Below, piece by piece: positions 25,636 through 35,625 of a DNA stretch of 64,000 nt (its first letter is position 1; each line of letters starts with the position of its first letter). The stretch is taken from positions 62,001-126,000 of the forward strand of contig NZ_ARQJ01000026.1 in assembly GCF_000385175.1 (NCBI RefSeq), written 5' to 3'. A program made the position numbers and the translations under genes. The notes under the pieces were generated by a model, which was not told where the DNA came from, made no database searches, and worked only from the letters and a program-made list of their open reading frames with translations. This DNA is from Salinicoccus albus DSM 19776 (GTDB taxonomy: Bacteria > Bacillota > Bacilli > Staphylococcales > Salinicoccaceae).

Positions 25636-26745
25636 ATGAAAGCCGTACATTTTGGCGCAGGAAACATCGGCCGCGGTTTCATTGGTAAAGTACTCCATGA
25701 CAATGGCTTTGAAGTGACGTTTGCGGATGTTAACGATGAAATTATTGATGCACTGAACAATGACAATAGCTATACTGTGCATATTGCTGAAGAAAATGGT
25801 GAAGCTTTTGAAATCGCCGGCGTCAGTGGCATCAATACCACGAAAAATCTCGATGCCCTTCATGCGGCGATTCTGGAGTCAGACATTATCACGACAGCAG
25901 TCGGTGTGAACATCCTGCCGTTTATCGCAAAGAATATCGCAGCCTCTTTACCGAAACGGCTGGAGAACATGAGACCGCTGAACATCATTGCGTGTGAAAA
26001 TGCAGTAATGGCGACGGCAGCACTTAAGGAAGCAATCACTGATGAGATCGGGGAAATCACGGCGGATCATGCCGGTTTTCCAAACTCGGCAGTAGACCGT
26101 ATCGTACCGATTCAGACCAATGAGAATATTTTGGATGTAAAAGTAGAACCGTTTTTCGAATGGGTGATTGAAAAAGACAGCTGGGCCGGTGATCACCGGC
26201 TGGATGGCGTGAACTACGTTGCCGATCTAATGCCGTTTATCGAAAGGAAAATGTTCACGGTAAATACCGGACACGCAGCCATCGCCTACTTTGGAAAAAC
26301 GCTCGATTATGATACGGTTGCAGAGGCCATGACAGATGCCAGAGTAAAGAACTTTCTTGATGATGTACTGACGGAAACGATGGACTATGTCACTTCAGTC
26401 TATGATTTTACAACGGAAGAACAGCAAACGTATATCAATGAAATTATAAAACGTTTCACCAACCCTTACCTGTCTGATGGTTTAAACCGTGTCGGACGAG
26501 GTGTGATGAGAAAGCTTGGGCCCCGGGATCGTATCATCAAACCGCTTGTTTATCTGCATGAGCAGGCTAAGCCCCATGCGTCTCTGAGCAGGCTTGCGGG
26601 GCTTGCGGTTCAATTCGATGATACAGACGATCCTGAGCAGGTGGAAATGAACAAGCTGATTGAAGAATTCGGGGTTGAAGGCTTCCTGTCGAGACACAGC
26701 GGACTCAGTGATGATTTGATAACAGAAATAACCAACCAACGGTGA
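25636..26745 (+). CDS. mtlD: Mannitol-1-phosphate 5-dehydrogenase
   Basis: Oxidises mannitol-1-phosphate to fructose-6-phosphate with NAD. The Rossmann motif HFGAGNIGRGFIGKVL is at residues 4-19. The family markers NIIACENAV, PNSAVDRIVP and KMFTVNTGHAAIAYFG, the last with catalytic Lys and His, are present. I start it at 25636, right after the mtlF stop with GAGGGTG upstream; a longer frame would overlap mtlF. It ends in a strong terminator, closing the operon. 369 residues, normal length. Confidence 0.96.
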   Translation: MKAVHFGAGNIGRGFIGKVLHDNGFEVTFADVNDEIIDALNNDNSYTVHIAEENGEAFEIAGVSGINTTKNLDALHAAILESDIITTAVGVNILPFIAKNIAASLPKRLENMRPLNIIACENAVMATAALKEAITDEIGEITADHAGFPNSAVDRIVPIQTNENILDVKVEPFFEWVIEKDSWAGDHRLDGVNYVADLMPFIERKMFTVNTGHAAIAYFGKTLDYDTVAEAMTDARVKNFLDDVLTETMDYVTSVYDFTTEEQQTYINEIIKRFTNPYLSDGLNRVGRGVMRKLGPRDRIIKPLVYLHEQAKPHASLSRLAGLAVQFDDTDDPEQVEMNKLIEEFGVEGFLSRHSGLSDDLITEITNQR

Positions 26746-26783
26746 TAAAAGGTCCGCTTAAAATAAGCGGACCTTTTATCATA
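26744..26783 (+). terminator. Terminator of the mannitol operon
   Basis: A perfect 17-bp stem (26744-26760 with 26764-26780) overlaps the mtlD stop codon. The 3' arm itself contains TTTT. Confidence 0.88.
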
Positions 26784-26808
26784 CCCGTATAAACCTTATG
26801 CAAAACGG

Positions 26809-26824
26809 TATAATGTAATTACAT
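26809..26824 (+). promoter_or_regulatory. Catalase promoter with palindrome at the start region
   Basis: TATAAT (26809-26814) is a likely -10 box. The perfect 12-bp palindrome ATGTAATTACAT (26813-26824) overlaps its end and the expected start point, a good place for a repressor. It is a poor match to the PerR box, so the regulator is unknown. Confidence 0.4.
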
Positions 26825-26885
26825 GCAATCGGTTTATTCCCCTGTTATGTTACTTATAGAAACTATTTTAAGAAGGGGGTTTATG

Positions 26886-28880
26886 ATGAGTAATAAGAAA
26901 AAAGACGATCTTCAGAAAGACACAATTGATAACACGAAAGAAGCGCCGCTCACGACGAATCAGGGATTGCCGATAAGTGAAGATGAGTTTTCTCTTAAAG
27001 CTGGTGAAAGAGGCCCCACTTTAATGGAGGATTTTCATCTTCGTGAAAAAGTGATGCATTTTGACCACGAAAGGATCCCTGAACGGATTGTCCACGCACG
27101 GGGCTTTGGTGTCCACGGTGAATTTGAAGTCTACGAATCATTGGAAAAGTATACAAAAGCGAAATTCCTAACGGAACCAGGTAAGAAAACGCCTGTTTTC
27201 ACCCGGTTCTCAACCGTAGCCGGAAACAGAGGTTCCATGGATATTCCGCGTGATGTCCGCGGCTTTGCAACAAAATTCTATACCGATGAAGGCAACTTTG
27301 ATCTGGTTGCTAATAATATGCCGGTATTTTTCATGCAGGACGCGATTAAATTCCCGGATTTTGTTCATGCGGTAAAGCCGGAACCGCATAATGAGATGCC
27401 ACAGGCAGCTTCAGCACATAATACGTTTTGGGACTGGGTTTCCCAGAACACTGAAAGTGCGCATATGGTAATGTGGCTGATGAGCGACCGGGCCATACCA
27501 AGAAGCTTCAGCATGATGGAAGGCTTCGGTGTCCACGCATTCAGACTGGTGAATGCGGAAGGGAAAAGCCATTTTGTCAAATTCCACTGGAAACCGAAGC
27601 TCGGGACCCATTCGGTCCTGTGGGACGAAGCGCAGATGATCAACGGCAAAAATACGGATTTCAACCGGGCACAGATATGGCAGAACATTGAAGACGGCAT
27701 CCCCGTAGAATTTGAACTCGGCCTTCAGGTGATTCCTGAAGAAGACGAATTCAAGATGGATTTTGATATTCTTGATCCGACAAAATTATGGCCGGAGGAA
27801 GATGTACCTGTACAGATTGTCGGCAAGCTGACGCTGAATGAAAATGTGGACAACTACTTTGCAGAGACGGAGCAGGTCGCTTTCAACCCCGGTCATGTTG
27901 TACCCGGCATTGATTTCTCCAATGATCCGCTGCTGCAGGGAAGATTGTTTTCGTATACAGATACGCAATTGATCAGACTTGGAGGCCCCAACTTCCACCA
28001 GCTTCCCATCAACCGTCCTGTATGCCCTTTCAGTAATAACCAGCGTGAAGGTTATGGACAGGTATCCATTCATAAAGGGCAGACTGCCTATCATAAGAAC
28101 AGCATGAATAACAATCAGCCGGAGCCGCTCAGCGCGGAAAAAGGCGGATATGAACATTATCATGAAAAAGTAGATGGCAGAAAAGTACAGGCCAGAAGTG
28201 ACAGCTTTACAGATCACTTCAGCCAGGCAAAAATGTTCCTTAATTCAATGTCCGATGTTGAACTACAGCACATCTATGATGCAATCAGCTTTGAACTTGG
28301 CAAATGTGACATGGAAATCAGGGAAATTGCCATCTCTGATCTGCTGAATCATATAGATCGTGATATGACAGAATATGTCGCTGACAAAGTCGGTGTAGAA
28401 ATGCCGCCGGAAGTTGAGGAATCCACTTATGACAAAAGTTCGCCTGCCCTGAGCATGAAAAACACTACTTTCGCTCTCGACACCCGTACTGTCGCAGTGA
28501 TGATTATGCCTGATATTGCAGAAGAAACACTGAAGGAAACAAAATCCAAATTGGAAGAAAAAGGTCTTCAGCCGAGTTTCATCGCAGACAAAATGTATAA
28601 AGTCGGAGATTTGCAGATTGATGAGACATTCGATACGGTCCATTCCGTATTATTTGATTCAGTCATCGCACTCAAAGGGAAGGATCAACTGCCGAAAGCA
28701 GCAGTAGAAAACCTTGAAATTGCTTTTAAACATAAGAAAGCAATTGGCTATGGCAGCCTTTCCGGAAATATATTCGAGCCGCTTTCATTTGATGAGAATG
28801 ACAAGGGCGTCTCGAACATTGAAGAGAATTTCAATGACTTTCTGAATGATGTTGCTTCCCACAGGATCTGGGAAAGGTAA
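26886..28880 (+). CDS. Large-subunit (clade 2) haem catalase
   Basis: Converts hydrogen peroxide to water and oxygen. About 664 residues, against about 500 for the usual staphylococcal KatA. The catalytic His is in [16 protein letters not shown], the Asn in VANNMPVFF, and the haem-ligand Tyr in [18 protein letters not shown]. The last 150 residues ([17 protein letters not shown] to the end) form the flavodoxin-like domain found in KatE/HPII-type enzymes. ATG 26886 is preferred behind AAGGGGG; ATG 26883 is too close. It has its own promoter and terminator. Confidence 0.95.
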   Translation: MSNKKKDDLQKDTIDNTKEAPLTTNQGLPISEDEFSLKAGERGPTLMEDFHLREKVMHFDHERIPERIVHARGFGVHGEFEVYESLEKYTKAKFLTEPGKKTPVFTRFSTVAGNRGSMDIPRDVRGFATKFYTDEGNFDLVANNMPVFFMQDAIKFPDFVHAVKPEPHNEMPQAASAHNTFWDWVSQNTESAHMVMWLMSDRAIPRSFSMMEGFGVHAFRLVNAEGKSHFVKFHWKPKLGTHSVLWDEAQMINGKNTDFNRAQIWQNIEDGIPVEFELGLQVIPEEDEFKMDFDILDPTKLWPEEDVPVQIVGKLTLNENVDNYFAETEQVAFNPGHVVPGIDFSNDPLLQGRLFSYTDTQLIRLGGPNFHQLPINRPVCPFSNNQREGYGQVSIHKGQTAYHKNSMNNNQPEPLSAEKGGYEHYHEKVDGRKVQARSDSFTDHFSQAKMFLNSMSDVELQHIYDAISFELGKCDMEIREIAISDLLNHIDRDMTEYVADKVGVEMPPEVEESTYDKSSPALSMKNTTFALDTRTVAVMIMPDIAEETLKETKSKLEEKGLQPSFIADKMYKVGDLQIDETFDTVHSVLFDSVIALKGKDQLPKAAVENLEIAFKHKKAIGYGSLSGNIFEPLSFDENDKGVSNIEENFNDFLNDVASHRIWER

Positions 28881-28895
28881 CTTTCTCTGCGCCTC

Positions 28896-28924
28896 AAGCC
28901 TCTCCAAACGGAGGGGCTTTTTTA
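28896..28924 (+). terminator. Terminator of the catalase gene
   Basis: A 10-bp stem (28896-28905 with 28910-28919, one G-T pair, loop AAAC) is followed by a T-rich tail. Confidence 0.92.
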
Positions 28925-28951
28925 TTTCGATAATTTGTCACAGGTTTTGTT

Positions 28952-29014
28952 TTGACCCTGCATGTATACCCATGCTAAACTTTGAATTGCTGAATTTGGT
29001 TGAGCATGCTAAAC
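28952..29014 (+). promoter_or_regulatory. Promoter and operator of the marR-MMPL operon
   Basis: TTGACC (28952-28957) and TAAACT (28976-28981) form a promoter with an 18-bp spacer. Between the boxes lies GCATG-TATACC-CATGC (28960-28975), an inverted repeat. The ten bases CATGCTAAAC (28971-28980) recur at 29005-29014, 34 bp later. Such repeats suggest two binding sites for the MarR protein encoded next. Confidence 0.55.
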
Positions 29015-29040
29015 AATAGAAGAGCGGGGCGTTGATTTTA

Positions 29041-29511
29041 ATGAAAGAACAGTCTGATGTGATCAAAAATTTGATGACCATATATGGTTACGGATATACA
29101 GATATTTTCAGCGATGTCACTGAGTCTGTCAGCCGCCTGCATATTTCAAAAACGCAGCTTGATATCATCCAGTTTATATACTTGAATGGTTCTGCCACCC
29201 CTTCCCAGCTCGCCGGACAGCTGAATGTACAACGAAGTGCCATTACACATACGGTGAAGAAACTCCAGCACAAAAATCTGATAACGGTGAGACAGAACGG
29301 ATTGACGAATGACAGGCGCTCCAAATTGATTTATATGACAGAAGAAGCTGAGCAGTTCCTAAGGGAATTCATGACATCCATACATAAAAAGATAGAAATG
29401 GATATCAAAAGTCTGTCTGAAGAAGAATTGAAAGAATTGTATAAAGCAACAGTAATAATTATGAAGTATTTGCCTGGAGGAAGTAATGATGAAACATATT
29501 TTGAAATTTAA
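29041..29511 (+). CDS. MarR-family regulator of the MMPL transporter
   Basis: A 156-residue winged-helix repressor candidate. The DNA-binding core is SATPSQLAGQLNVQRSAITHTVKKLQHKNLITVRQNG, followed by the wing NDRRSKLIYMTEEAEQF. ATG 29041 is preferred over a TTG at 29032 because the GCGGGG lies too near the latter. It overlaps the MMPL gene by about 23 bp, so both proteins come from one mRNA. The pairing matches ydgG-ydgH of Bacillus subtilis (from memory). Probable role: ligand-relieved repression of its own operon. Confidence 0.9.
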   Translation: MKEQSDVIKNLMTIYGYGYTDIFSDVTESVSRLHISKTQLDIIQFIYLNGSATPSQLAGQLNVQRSAITHTVKKLQHKNLITVRQNGLTNDRRSKLIYMTEEAEQFLREFMTSIHKKIEMDIKSLSEEELKELYKATVIIMKYLPGGSNDETYFEI

Positions 29512-32128
29512 ATGGCCGATCACAGCCCTCATGCTGATATTCGCGGTTGTATCGTTTGTTATGTCACCAAACCTGACACAGCTGGCTGCAGAAAAAGGAG
29601 ATGTCCAGCTGGCTGACGACCAGCCGAGCGAACAGGCCCGCCAGTTCCTCGAAGCATACGATCAGGATAACGAAATGGTGTCTCTGGTATTGGAATTTGA
29701 AGGTACAGTTTCTGAAAATGAATCGGATATCCAATCCTACATAGACGAAATCAATAATATCGAAGATGTGGAAAATGTGATTAATCCGTTCGATTTGCAG
29801 TCCGATATGCAGGGTAATTTCATCAATGATGACAATGGGGTCATGATGATTCCCATGGAATATGTGGGCCCGATTGAAGACGTCAGCAGCATTGCTGCAG
29901 ATATCAACGAATTGAATCCAACTGAAGCGGAAGCTTCCGTTACTTCCGACGAACTGATACAGGTCACACTTGAAGAAAGTGCGATGGACGGCATCCAGTC
30001 CACGGAAATATTTACATTGATCATAGTGATCGCAGTCTTATTACTGATGTTCCGCTCTGTGGTTACACCGTTTGTTCCTGTAGCTGTGGTCGGTATCGCA
30101 TACCTGCTCGGCCAATCTTACGTCGGCTGGGCAGTGGAATGGTTCGGCTTCCCAGTGTCACCGCAGACCCAGAGCTTTTTAATTGTCATCCTGTTCGGTA
30201 TCGGGACCGACTACTGTATACTGCTCTTGAACCGGTTCAAAGAGGAGATGCAGCATTATGATAAACACGAAGCGATCCTCCGTACATTTTCTACCGGCGG
30301 TAAAACAGTATTTATCAGCGGGATTTCCGGAGCAATCGTATTTGGAGTCCTGTATTTTGCGAACTTTGAAATTTACCGCTCTGCTGTCGGGGTCGCAATC
30401 GCAATCATATTCCTGCTGCTGGCGCTGTACACCATACTGCCAGCTCTGATGCATCTGCTTGGCCGCTATATATTCTGGCCGAGCATAAAGAAAACCGAGT
30501 TTCAAGAAAGCAGGCTGTGGACACCGCTTGGCATATTCTCATTGAAATATCCAACGCGGATCATCTTCTCAGTGATTGCCATACTTATTGCTGTCTCATT
30601 CCTTTATAATGAGGAAGTTAATTTTGATTCCCTGGAAGAAATCGATGATTCATATCCCGCTGTACATGCCACGAATGTTATCAGCGATAATTTTGATGAA
30701 GGCACAATATTTCCTGTCGAGGTCATATTGTCCAACGGTGATGACCTGCTCACTGAAGAAAGTCTTTCCAGGTTGGATGCTGTGGCTTCAACGGTCAATA
30801 ATATAGAAGGTGTCAAAGAGGTCCAGACGTTAACACGTCCTTCAGGAGAGGAGGTCGAAGACTTTTCAGTCCGCAGTCAGCTGTCCCAGACCAGCGACAG
30901 TATGGACGATATGATAAGCGGGCTCGAGGAGATCTCTTCCGGGCTGAGTGAAACAAGTGATAACCTGTCGGAAAGCAATATGGAAAGTGGAGACTTATCG
31001 CAGCTCAGCCAGGGCATCACAGATATTAATGAAAATATCAGCCAGATCAGCACTTACATGACACAGACAGGAGATACCGTAGGTGCTGCACAGCAGCTTG
31101 GAGAAGTCCAATCGGGTTTGACAGCCATGTCAGAAGAAGTCGAAACAGCAAATGCTCAGATGGCTGAACAATCTGCAGCTGCCCAAGCACAAATGGAGGA
31201 ACTGAGCAGCGGACTAAGTGACTCAGCTGAAGGAATTACAGAAATCCAGAACGGTCTGGAGGAAGTCCAGACGCTTCTGGATGGTATCAGTGCCAATTCT
31301 GCAGTCGACCAGACCGGTCTTCATGTCCCTCAGGATTACATCAATAACGAAGATGTCCAGTCTTCCATTGATCAATATTCATTTGGCAGCAATGAAGCAC
31401 TGACGATGAATGTCATCCTGGATGTCGATCCTTATTCCCATGAAGCAATGAACATTCTTGACGATGTGGAAAGTACAGTAAACGATGAACTTCAGAGACT
31501 GGACCGCAACGAGACAGACGCATACTTCTCAGGCGTTACAAGCATGAACCGCGATCTGAATGAGATTTCCAACTCTGACTATAACCGTGTCGTGACAATC
31601 TTTATCATCACATTATTCGTCATACTTGCAGTAATATTCAGATCACTGATCCTGCCAATTTCTATGATCGGTTCAATCTTTGTCACCTATTTCGCATCAC
31701 TGACCATTACGCAATGGCTGCTGGGCTTCATCGGTATGGGTGAATTGAATTGGGCGGTGCCTTTCTTCAGCCTGATCATATTCGCAGCGCTGGGTATTGA
31801 CTACTCGATATTCATCATCGACAGATTCAGGGAGGAACTGGCGAACAGGAGTATCAGAGATGCCATCGAATATTCCATCAGACGGATGGGTGTCGTCGTC
31901 ATCACAGCAGTGATCATACTCTCAGGTACATTCGCTGCATTGATCCCGTCAGGCATGGTCATACTGATACAGGTGGCAAGCATCATCATATTCGCCCTGC
32001 TGTTCTATGCATTTGTTGTACTGCCGCTGCTCGTGCCGGCGCTTGTAGTCACATTTGGCAAGGGCAATTGGTGGCCGTTCAGAGCACCCGGAAATGTCAA
32101 CCAGACAAAGTTTAAAGACGAAGAATAA
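29489..32128 (+). CDS. MMPL/RND-family membrane exporter (YdgH-like)
   Basis: An 879-residue protein with two repeats, each made of one helix, a large extracytoplasmic domain and five helices. Conserved cores are GIGTDYCILLLNRFKEE in the first repeat and ALGIDYSIFIIDRFREE in the second, the proton-relay Asp regions of MMPL proteins. The second extracellular domain contains a Ser/Gln-rich coiled-coil insertion (about residues 470-590) with heptad-like repeats. Members export lipids or amphipathic drugs by proton exchange. The substrate is unknown; regulation is by the coupled MarR protein. Confidence 0.92.
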   Translation: MKHILKFKWPITALMLIFAVVSFVMSPNLTQLAAEKGDVQLADDQPSEQARQFLEAYDQDNEMVSLVLEFEGTVSENESDIQSYIDEINNIEDVENVINPFDLQSDMQGNFINDDNGVMMIPMEYVGPIEDVSSIAADINELNPTEAEASVTSDELIQVTLEESAMDGIQSTEIFTLIIVIAVLLLMFRSVVTPFVPVAVVGIAYLLGQSYVGWAVEWFGFPVSPQTQSFLIVILFGIGTDYCILLLNRFKEEMQHYDKHEAILRTFSTGGKTVFISGISGAIVFGVLYFANFEIYRSAVGVAIAIIFLLLALYTILPALMHLLGRYIFWPSIKKTEFQESRLWTPLGIFSLKYPTRIIFSVIAILIAVSFLYNEEVNFDSLEEIDDSYPAVHATNVISDNFDEGTIFPVEVILSNGDDLLTEESLSRLDAVASTVNNIEGVKEVQTLTRPSGEEVEDFSVRSQLSQTSDSMDDMISGLEEISSGLSETSDNLSESNMESGDLSQLSQGITDINENISQISTYMTQTGDTVGAAQQLGEVQSGLTAMSEEVETANAQMAEQSAAAQAQMEELSSGLSDSAEGITEIQNGLEEVQTLLDGISANSAVDQTGLHVPQDYINNEDVQSSIDQYSFGSNEALTMNVILDVDPYSHEAMNILDDVESTVNDELQRLDRNETDAYFSGVTSMNRDLNEISNSDYNRVVTIFIITLFVILAVIFRSLILPISMIGSIFVTYFASLTITQWLLGFIGMGELNWAVPFFSLIIFAALGIDYSIFIIDRFREELANRSIRDAIEYSIRRMGVVVITAVIILSGTFAALIPSGMVILIQVASIIIFALLFYAFVVLPLLVPALVVTFGKGNWWPFRAPGNVNQTKFKDEE

Positions 32129-32177
32129 TGGGTATAAATTAGTGGCAAACTTAAGCGGAAATTTAAGGAGTGAATTC

Positions 32178-32426
32178 ATGCATCCACAAAAAAGCGCAGG
32201 CGTTGCTGCCGTTCTCAGTGCTCTGATTAACGGTCTTGGACAGATATATAACGGTCAGATATTCAAAGGAATCATTATCATTATCATCCAACTGATTAAT
32301 GGAGCATTAACGTTTATACTGATTGGTTATGTATTCCTGCCAATCGTCTGGCTATATGCTGTCATTGACGCCTACAGAAGTGCAGAAAAGATAAATAGAC
32401 GCAGTTACAGAAAATATAACCGATAA
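32178..32426 (+). CDS. Small TM2-like membrane protein
   Basis: An 82-residue protein with two hydrophobic segments. SAGVAAVLSALINGLGQIYNGQIFKGI followed by a second helix and a basic tail (RSAEKINRRSYRKYNR) is the TM2-domain pattern, G-x-G-Q-x-Y-x-G. I start it at ATG 32178 behind AAGGAG; a longer frame runs upstream but has no ribosome site. It follows the MMPL gene by 49 bp and may be read from the same mRNA. Function unknown. Confidence 0.78.
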   Translation: MHPQKSAGVAAVLSALINGLGQIYNGQIFKGIIIIIIQLINGALTFILIGYVFLPIVWLYAVIDAYRSAEKINRRSYRKYNR

Positions 32427-32432
32427 AACATC

Positions 32433-32465
32433 GCCGGGAATTAACTTTGTTAATCCCCGGCTTTT
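32433..32465 (+). terminator. Terminator after the TM2-like gene
   Basis: A 12-bp stem (32433-32444 with 32450-32461, one mismatch) is followed by TTTT. It closes the MMPL transcript. Confidence 0.85.
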
Positions 32466-32518
32466 AATTTGAAGTAAAATTTGTGTATGGTACAATTTTA
32501 TTAAAGGATGTGTTAATA

Positions 32519-33178
32519 ATGGAAATGTTTGGTGTGTTTGCCGGAATAGCAATTATCGGTATACTGCTGATATTGTTCTTTCTTTTACTTGGGCTCATCA
32601 AATGGCTGCTCCAGGGCTTCTTTCTCTTCAGAACAGCTGAGAAGAAGAACCTGCACCTTCCGTTCATGGGCTTTATCCCGTTTGGTACTTTCTACCTTGG
32701 CGGCCAGATGTATGGTGGCCATGTAATCTCCAAAGACCAGTTCAATCCGAGACATATCGGTTTAGTCTTTGCAATCGCAGGTCTGGTCATCTACTTCTTG
32801 GGGCTGTCCATCGGCGACGTGGCGATCAGTTATATACTGATAGAGTCAATCGCTTTTATCGGTATCTTTAAAGCGTACACGAAAAATACTGTTGTCGCGA
32901 TACTCCTCGCGCTATTAAACGTCATTACTGTGGGGATTGCAGCAATCATCATCCTCTTCCTCTACAGCCGTTCAATTGATGATGAAGCAGCAGAAACAGT
33001 GGGGGCGCCTTTGACACAAAGGGATTTTGAAAAACCATACGAAGATATGGCCCAGTCGTATACTGAAGAACGAAATACAGATGTGAGCCAATCAGAAACG
33101 GGATCTGAAGAATCAAACACAGACACAACACAATCACAAAGTGATTCTGAAGAATCAAACGACGATAGCAGACAATAA
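32519..33178 (+). CDS. Membrane protein with acidic Ser/Thr-rich tail, function unknown
   Basis: About 219 residues. Four or five hydrophobic segments fill residues 1-155. A conserved-looking cytoplasmic loop (FRTAEKKNLHLPFMGFIPFGTFYLGGQMYGG) follows the first helix. The last 60 residues are hydrophilic and repetitive: SQSETGSEESNTDTTQSQSD and SEESNDDSRQ repeat a SEESN unit. ATG 32519 is chosen behind AAAGGA; the GTG at 32483 lacks a ribosome site. I do not recognise the family. It stands between two terminators. Confidence 0.65.
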   Translation: MEMFGVFAGIAIIGILLILFFLLLGLIKWLLQGFFLFRTAEKKNLHLPFMGFIPFGTFYLGGQMYGGHVISKDQFNPRHIGLVFAIAGLVIYFLGLSIGDVAISYILIESIAFIGIFKAYTKNTVVAILLALLNVITVGIAAIIILFLYSRSIDDEAAETVGAPLTQRDFEKPYEDMAQSYTEERNTDVSQSETGSEESNTDTTQSQSDSEESNDDSRQ

Positions 33179-33195
33179 GATAGGACACAAACACT

Positions 33196-33223
33196 AAAAG
33201 CTGGAACTTAAGTTCCAGCTTTT
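33196..33223. terminator. Bidirectional terminator
   Basis: A palindromic 13-bp inverted repeat (33196-33208 with 33211-33223) begins with AAAA and ends with TTTT, between convergent genes. Confidence 0.92.
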
Positions 33224-33245
33224 TCCTGATGAATAGGGAAACCAC

Positions 33246-34316
33246 CTAATTTTCAAGTTCGAATGATATCAGACGATCGTCCGTTCCCCCCGGATTTCCT
33301 CTGCCGTCCGTATTATTTGTCAGTGCGTAAAGGGTGTCATCTGCAATATGAATATCTCTGAACCGGCTGCCTTCATCATAAAAAACCGCAGATTCTACGG
33401 ATTCAATATCATACGCCATAATACTTTCGCCCGCCAGCGTTGCAATGTACAGTTTTCCATTGTGATAATCCATTCCGGAAGGCGCCCATGTCTCTTCGGC
33501 TGTGTGGTAAATCGGCGCTGTCATTCCATCTTCTTCTTCATCACCCTGCACGATCGGCCAGCCGTAATTATTCCCCGGTTCGATTAAATTGATTTCATCA
33601 TGCGCATTATCTCCATGCTCAGTCGCATACATACGTCCCTCATCATCCCACGTCATTCCCTGCGGGTTACGGTGCCCATAACTGTACACTGCATTATCGA
33701 ACGGATTATCTTCAGGGATGGAACCGTCCAAATTCAGCCGTAATATCTTCCCTGCCAGGCGCTCTGTATCCTGACTTAAGTCACCATTTCCTGCATCACC
33801 CGTAGTGACATATAAATAACCGTCCGGACCGATCTGCATCCGGCCGCCATTATGGACGGATGAACCTGGTATGTTTTCAATAACGACATCGTTCTCGACC
33901 CATGACTCCCCCTCCCTGCTGAGTTCAACGACGCGGTTCTGATATTCATCTGTCTCATAGGAATGATAAAGAAAAGCCCTGTCCGAATCCTCTGGATGGC
34001 GCAGAAAACCGAGCTGCCCGCCCTCACTTTGGGAGACTACCGGGGTGGAAAGATCCAGATTCTGTTCCATTTTACCCTCGTCGTTTACCAGCACCAGACC
34101 GCCGTCCCTGTCAGAAACATAAAACCCATTTTCGGCCGCCTCAATCATCCATGGTGAATTGAGATTTTCCGCAACGGCTGCCGGTTCGGAGTCAGAGACA
34201 CTTGAAGTCTCTTCATCTGTCGATTCTTCGGCCTGTTCTTCAGTTTCTTCAGGCATGTTCTGACAGGCGCTCAAGAATAAAAAGAAAACCACTGGAGCAA
34301 TATAAAGTTTATACAT
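33246..34316 (-). CDS. Sorbosone/glucose dehydrogenase-like (PQQ-type) lipoprotein
   Basis: A 356-residue exported lipoprotein. The signal peptide ends FLFLSAC. An acidic Glu/Ser/Thr spacer follows, then a six-bladed beta-propeller of the GSDH family with LNSPWMIEAAENG, HNGGRMQIGPDGYLYVTTGD and YSYGHRNPQGMTWD, which contain the conserved His and calcium-site residues. Known relatives oxidise aldoses with PQQ or are inactive (YliI/Asd type). Whether PQQ is used here is unknown. ATG 34316 fits the GAGG spacing best. Monocistronic. Confidence 0.88.
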   Translation of the reverse strand: MYKLYIAPVVFFLFLSACQNMPEETEEQAEESTDEETSSVSDSEPAAVAENLNSPWMIEAAENGFYVSDRDGGLVLVNDEGKMEQNLDLSTPVVSQSEGGQLGFLRHPEDSDRAFLYHSYETDEYQNRVVELSREGESWVENDVVIENIPGSSVHNGGRMQIGPDGYLYVTTGDAGNGDLSQDTERLAGKILRLNLDGSIPEDNPFDNAVYSYGHRNPQGMTWDDEGRMYATEHGDNAHDEINLIEPGNNYGWPIVQGDEEEDGMTAPIYHTAEETWAPSGMDYHNGKLYIATLAGESIMAYDIESVESAVFYDEGSRFRDIHIADDTLYALTNNTDGRGNPGGTDDRLISFELEN

Positions 34317-34467
34317 CATACACCTCTTCCCAATCTGGTTATGTCCTATCAATATATTATTAATTGGCAGAAAATTCAAATTTATCGTATATGTTGTTTA
34401 AATGGCATATCCATAAATGAAGGTATATAATTAAACCTACGCAGCATATAGTTAGAGGAGGATATTA

Positions 34468-35607
34468 ATGAATATTAAAGAAATCAAAATGCATCAGCTG
34501 GTGATGAACTTGAAGAGTCACTTTACGACGAGTTTCGGCAGCCAGCAGGAACGCTTCATCACCATTATTGAAGCTGTTGATGATCAGGGCGTATCCGGTT
34601 TCGGGGAATGTGTGTCGGGAGAAGATCCATTATACTCTGAAGAGTTTATGGATGCATCTTTAATTGCGATGAAAAAATATTTTGGCCCGCTTGTCATCCA
34701 CAATACGATCAACCATCCGGATGATGTTTGGGAACTGTTCAAGCCTTTCAAAAGAAATAACATGTCCAAAGCGGCCATTGAGGGGGCTGTGTGGGACCTT
34801 TATGCCAAACAGCAGCAGCAGCCCCTGGCTGATGTGATCGGCGGTTCCAAATCTGAAGTTGATGTCGGCGTTTCTCTTGGACTTGAAGATACTGATAACG
34901 CCCTGCTGGAGAAGGTCGGTGAGAAGGTTGAAGAAGGCTACAAACGCATCAAAGTGAAGATCAAACCCGGCCGTGATGTGGACATGGTCCGCAAAATCAG
35001 AGATAAATTTGGAGATATTCCTTTAATGGTGGATGCAAATTCTGCATATACCCTGGATGATATCGAGGTTTTAAAAGAGTTGGATGCATTTGACCTGATG
35101 ATGATTGAACAACCGCTTGCTGCAGGAGACCTGATCGATCATGCCAAACTGCAAAAGCAGCTCACGACACCTGTATGTCTGGATGAAAGCATCGATTCCT
35201 ATGAAGCAGCAGCTGGCGCCATAGAGCTTGGCAGCTGTGAGATCATCAACGTTAAAGTCGGCCGGGTCGGCGGTATTACACAATCCATAAAGATCCATGA
35301 TCTTGCACAGAAGCACGGCATCCCGCTCTGGTGCGGCGGCATGCTTGAAGCCGGTGTCGGCAGATTCCATAACGTAGCAATTACCACTCTGCCCAATTTT
35401 ACATTGCCGGGTGATACAGCCTCCTCAGGCAGATATTGGTATGAAGACATTACCACGCCAGAAGTGATCGCAGAAAATGGTGTCGTCACTGTCATCGACA
35501 AACCGGGGATCGGCGCGGCTGTTGATTTTGACAAGATGCAGCAATACCTGAAGAAAACCGAAGTGATTACTGAGGCGGATAAACCTGACATGATCTTTTA
35601 TGATTAG
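34468..35607 (+). CDS. menC: o-Succinylbenzoate synthase / N-acylamino acid racemase
   Basis: A 379-residue enolase-superfamily enzyme. The catalytic Lys pair is in IKVKIKPGRD and in INVKVGRVGG. Metal ligands are Asp in MVDANSAY, Glu in MMIEQPL and Asp in CLDESID. The PLWCGGMLEAGVGR loop is typical of the MenC/NAAAR subgroup. MenC makes o-succinylbenzoate for menaquinone; close relatives racemise N-succinylamino acids. No other men gene is nearby and a LysE-type exporter gene faces it, so the racemase role cannot be excluded. The start has AGAGGAGG. Confidence 0.8.
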   Translation: MNIKEIKMHQLVMNLKSHFTTSFGSQQERFITIIEAVDDQGVSGFGECVSGEDPLYSEEFMDASLIAMKKYFGPLVIHNTINHPDDVWELFKPFKRNNMSKAAIEGAVWDLYAKQQQQPLADVIGGSKSEVDVGVSLGLEDTDNALLEKVGEKVEEGYKRIKVKIKPGRDVDMVRKIRDKFGDIPLMVDANSAYTLDDIEVLKELDAFDLMMIEQPLAAGDLIDHAKLQKQLTTPVCLDESIDSYEAAAGAIELGSCEIINVKVGRVGGITQSIKIHDLAQKHGIPLWCGGMLEAGVGRFHNVAITTLPNFTLPGDTASSGRYWYEDITTPEVIAENGVVTVIDKPGIGAAVDFDKMQQYLKKTEVITEADKPDMIFYD

Positions 35608-35625
35608 AAACGCCCGGGCCTGTCC

